This document shows positions 62,701 to 64,000 of a stretch of DNA of 64,000 nt, piece after piece. The DNA is taken from NCBI GenBank assembly GCA_963627995.1, contig CAVGCV010000002.1:124001-188000 (forward strand), given 5' to 3'. How positions within the stretch are numbered: position 1 is the stretch's first letter; each line of letters opens with the position of its first letter. Origin of the DNA: UBA3839 sp963627995. GTDB lineage: Bacteria > Bacteroidota > Bacteroidia > Bacteroidales > Bacteroidaceae. The notes below the pieces were generated by a model that saw only the letters and a program-made list of their open reading frames with translations, searched no databases and had not been told where the DNA came from. Both the position numbers and the translations under genes were made by a program.

Positions 62701-64000
62701 TGCGCATCTTCAACGACATCGGCACGTCGACCGACTACAAGACCATCGAGCTCTCGTCGACGGGATTCCAGAACAACACGCACATCAAGAGCATCTGCTT
62801 CGAGGACTGCGCCAGCAACGTGAGCAACTCCAACACGAATCTCGGGCTCGTCATCCCGAGCGGCACGTTCAAGGGCTGCACGAACCTGAAGACGCTGAAC
62901 ATGTTCTACTACGTCACCGACGGCACGAACCACTACGAGGGCATCAAGCCATCGGAAATCTTCATCGGCGAGAACGTGTTCGAGGGCGTGGACCCCTCGT
63001 TCCGCATCAACGTGCTGCCCGACTTCTACGAAGACTTCATCAACGACGGCAACTGGAGCCAGTACAAGGACATCATCGTGGCGGCGGACTACCTGCCCAC
63101 GAACAACAATCCGTTCACCGAGGGCGGCATCACCTACGACTACGCGGCGAAATCGCTCAACACCACCACCACGTCGGAAATCGTGCGGCAGCAGGGGTCG
63201 TACTGGAACATCCCCATCATCATCGCGGAAGTCATCATGGCGGTGGCCACGGTCGAGCAATACGCCCTGTCGTTCTCCCAAAAAACAATAGAGGCCGGAG
63301 CGGCAGCAGAAAACACGAGACTGGAGCAGCTCCTCACGCAAAGCTACAACCAAGAAGTGGCGGGGGCGAACAAAGCGGCCACCGCGGCGAAGAGTGCCGT
63401 CTACAATTCAAACATGGGAGGACTGGAACAAATCCAGCAGCTGGACGTCATAGCCGATAAACTGAAAAAAGCAAAAGCAGCCGCCCGCGCGAACTGGATA
63501 AGATTCGGGAACCAGCTTCAGGGCTGGGCCGTCCAACAAGGCATACGCAACCAGATTGCCCACTCCTTCGTCATGAGGGCATACCTCGGGGCGGGAAGCG
63601 CCGCGGCGACCTACGCCACCAACTACCTGATACAACGCGCCGCGAAAAACTTCGAGAGAGGCGACACGTGGTACATGAACGACGCTTTTTTCATCACGAG
63701 CAAGAACAGGACCAGCGTGCCGCAGGTGTACATCAAGTCCGCTGACAACGACGCCAGCGAAGTCACCATCTATGCCGACCCCGGGGGCACCGACACCTCG
63801 CACGACACGGACCACTTCAGGACTGTCGGCGTGGGGCCGGAAGCGTTCAGGAACAAGACCAACCTCAGGAAGATTCAGTTCCAGGGCAGGAAGGACGACA
63901 CGGAAATCCTGTTCCCGATGGTGCTCGCCATGCCCGACTCGTGCTTCGCCGGCTGCAAGCTGGAAGAGCTCAACCTGGTGCTCAAGTGCAAGTACAAGAG
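59727..64000 (+). CDS. BspA-like / GLUG-repeat surface protein, 3' end outside window
   Basis: At least 1,424 residues, open to the window edge. A signal peptide (1-35, ending TAKA) is followed by a beta-helical region (about 40-520) with GLUG-type repeats such as YVGGVVGRASSSEITDC, YAGGIVGLVEE, YVGGVVGRADGG and KVGGIVGSIEG. From about 600 on come tandem BspA-like leucine-rich modules of about 190-210 residues: WKEYK at 710, WGEYK near 900 and WSQYK near 1109 mark equivalent points, with FAGCTNLETF, FKGCTNLKTL and FAGCKLEELN ending them. Residues about 1135-1311 break the pattern with a helical insert containing two hydrophobic stretches. BspA-like proteins bind fibronectin or other host and bacterial surfaces in oral Bacteroidales. 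Confidence 0.85.
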   Translation, partial: MLRNCNLPGAGQTRRGLVACLAMLVLAFATTAKADPVLSSDGYYEIATYDDLLWFAEQLNRDNSINGRLTGDIEIEDEYWTPMGTLTKPYKGKFDGSSGNISNLVLNLHSGTACGLFGYADGATITGVYIDEVRLYNSAKSSPLSFYGVGTVCGVAKNGTTVKGCVVNYVAIDMAGHSKYANVYSVGGVVGYCESSSVKYCRAGGSILTNSQYVGGVVGRASSSEITDCKLVNYGTMVSKVQASRYAGGIVGLVEERSVENTVSNCFVENGVTVTATGDSTLCDTLCGGEAFSSNPQRATDGWFEIYTAAQLHAFSQLVNSSEESTGLMARLMRDIDLSGGTFTPIGKKSKPFKGQLDGQGHTISGLQVADQECAGLVGSMAGGAVRSLRLYKPTLSNSNSYAGFVAGHMTVSDADSCVLAGCEVQDGQLADGGGTRSYVGGVVGRADGGARLEDCLFRGTVATTGASYVGGIAGCIDSGAALMRCYTVGESSVSGYSKVGGIVGSIEGSGTTLTDCFVDRESGDVTVYTNGEATPDAIIFAENISGTTNGSKTYTENGLVYALTGATVRTEDGGTASVAKVTGVSDNSQTSFHVVNDIGSWYDYQTTYIEEIKGAEELDFIDNNSTMPWAKASNWIGITIKDYAFGSSFKSLYMRYTVYGAGYVVGSGNAMMLRPTDVKPEGKAMFANCPDAKVYVDSEYYEEFCNDPNWKEYKKHLVPVIWMRGGTDFTEYGAKYQYDRNHNAAADIVKKKGYGNTDVYMLHIIGADNDKINSQGGTLTVYKDIGETYAYNTTKIWASSFKGNTSVKRVKFEEIMSNASDTYYDLGIAIGDSAFAGCTNLETFDVVLSSDEDKDHYEAILPSQMPIGKGVFAGCPEGFRIRVQKTVYDEFVYDKTYGWGEYKDLIEATDFNWTNFTEKGVTYSYYTSDDGQTRYTNKDTQAMENVVKPWVGLYRDFTSESVLCPNASEKVYYLKASGVVDSDIDKNSGELRIFNDIGTSTDYKTIELSSTGFQNNTHIKSICFEDCASNVSNSNTNLGLVIPSGTFKGCTNLKTLNMFYYVTDGTNHYEGIKPSEIFIGENVFEGVDPSFRINVLPDFYEDFINDGNWSQYKDIIVAADYLPTNNNPFTEGGITYDYAAKSLNTTTTSEIVRQQGSYWNIPIIIAEVIMAVATVEQYALSFSQKTIEAGAAAENTRLEQLLTQSYNQEVAGANKAATAAKSAVYNSNMGGLEQIQQLDVIADKLKKAKAAARANWIRFGNQLQGWAVQQGIRNQIAHSFVMRAYLGAGSAAATYATNYLIQRAAKNFERGDTWYMNDAFFITSKNRTSVPQVYIKSADNDASEVTIYADPGGTDTSHDTDHFRTVGVGPEAFRNKTNLRKIQFQGRKDDTEILFPMVLAMPDSCFAGCKLEELNLVLKCKYK

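Overview
This window looks like a chromosomal segment of a GC-rich member of the Bacteroidales, probably Prevotellaceae-like. The grounds are promoters of the Bacteroidetes type (TAnnTTTG at -7, TTTG about 20 bases upstream), an absence of obvious Shine-Dalgarno sites, Bacteroidales-only families (DUF4834, DUF3108, DUF2027-Smr, a BspA-like surface protein), many lipoproteins with SusD-like lipoboxes, and type IX-secretion-like C-terminal tails of the form YYTLDGR...GLYI. The species assignment is inference; no 16S gene is present.

Layout. 1-7.5 kb: a two-gene carbohydrate-degradation operon, made of a very large secreted protein joining a TIM-barrel glycosidase-like region to a CE12-type SGNH acetylesterase, followed by a GH43 enzyme with a discoidin domain. 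No SusC/SusD pair lies in the window. 8.0-11.7 kb: an NhaC-type antiporter interrupted by a single in-frame TAG, then an MmeI-like DNA methyltransferase that begins where the usual N-terminal nuclease ends. 12.0-16.0 kb: argS, an RNase HI and an ABC exporter, tightly coupled. 16.2-22.9 kb (minus strand): acyl-CoA synthetase, secreted EEP phosphatase/nuclease, a 692-residue helical protein of unknown function, a DUF4112 membrane protein and a PagL-like lipid A deacylase, packed with overlaps. 23.0-29.3 kb: a 208-base near-palindrome, then five lipoproteins of two paralogous families with a tandem-domain CE12 esterase between them. 29.4-34.0 kb: Smr protein, NUDIX hydrolase, TPR protein and a tRNA-Gln/tRNA-Met operon with promoter and terminator. 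34.0-45.0 kb: phospholipid genes psd-pssA, tadA, typA, pckA, a sirtuin, then pyrE, an SRPBCC protein, argH and an aldo/keto reductase in close succession. 45.0-50.0 kb: a zinc-ribbon lipoprotein, a flippase, a small lipoprotein, and hemW coupled to a DUF3298-like lipoprotein. 50.2-59.2 kb: acpP-fabF-rnc, a GH3-type acyl-adenylate enzyme, an Ig-like lipoprotein with DUF3108 partner, rnhB and a WYL regulator. 59.7-64.0 kb: the first 1,424 codons of a BspA-like surface protein that runs off the window.

Most of the window is ordinary housekeeping with good operon structure. The unexplained signals are between genes. A family of about 120-base palindromic repeats built from CCGCAGAG half-sites occurs five times, always intergenic and in both orientations. 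A second, unrelated 208-base palindrome sits upstream of the lipoprotein cluster. Three 16-base CAAGTACTTG palindromes are spaced exactly 22 bases apart between the WYL regulator and the BspA-like gene. Among proteins, the nuclease-less restriction enzyme, the glycosidase/esterase composite, the lipoprotein families and the helical insert in the BspA-like protein deserve a second look. No CRISPR array, prophage, insertion sequence or complete defence system was seen.
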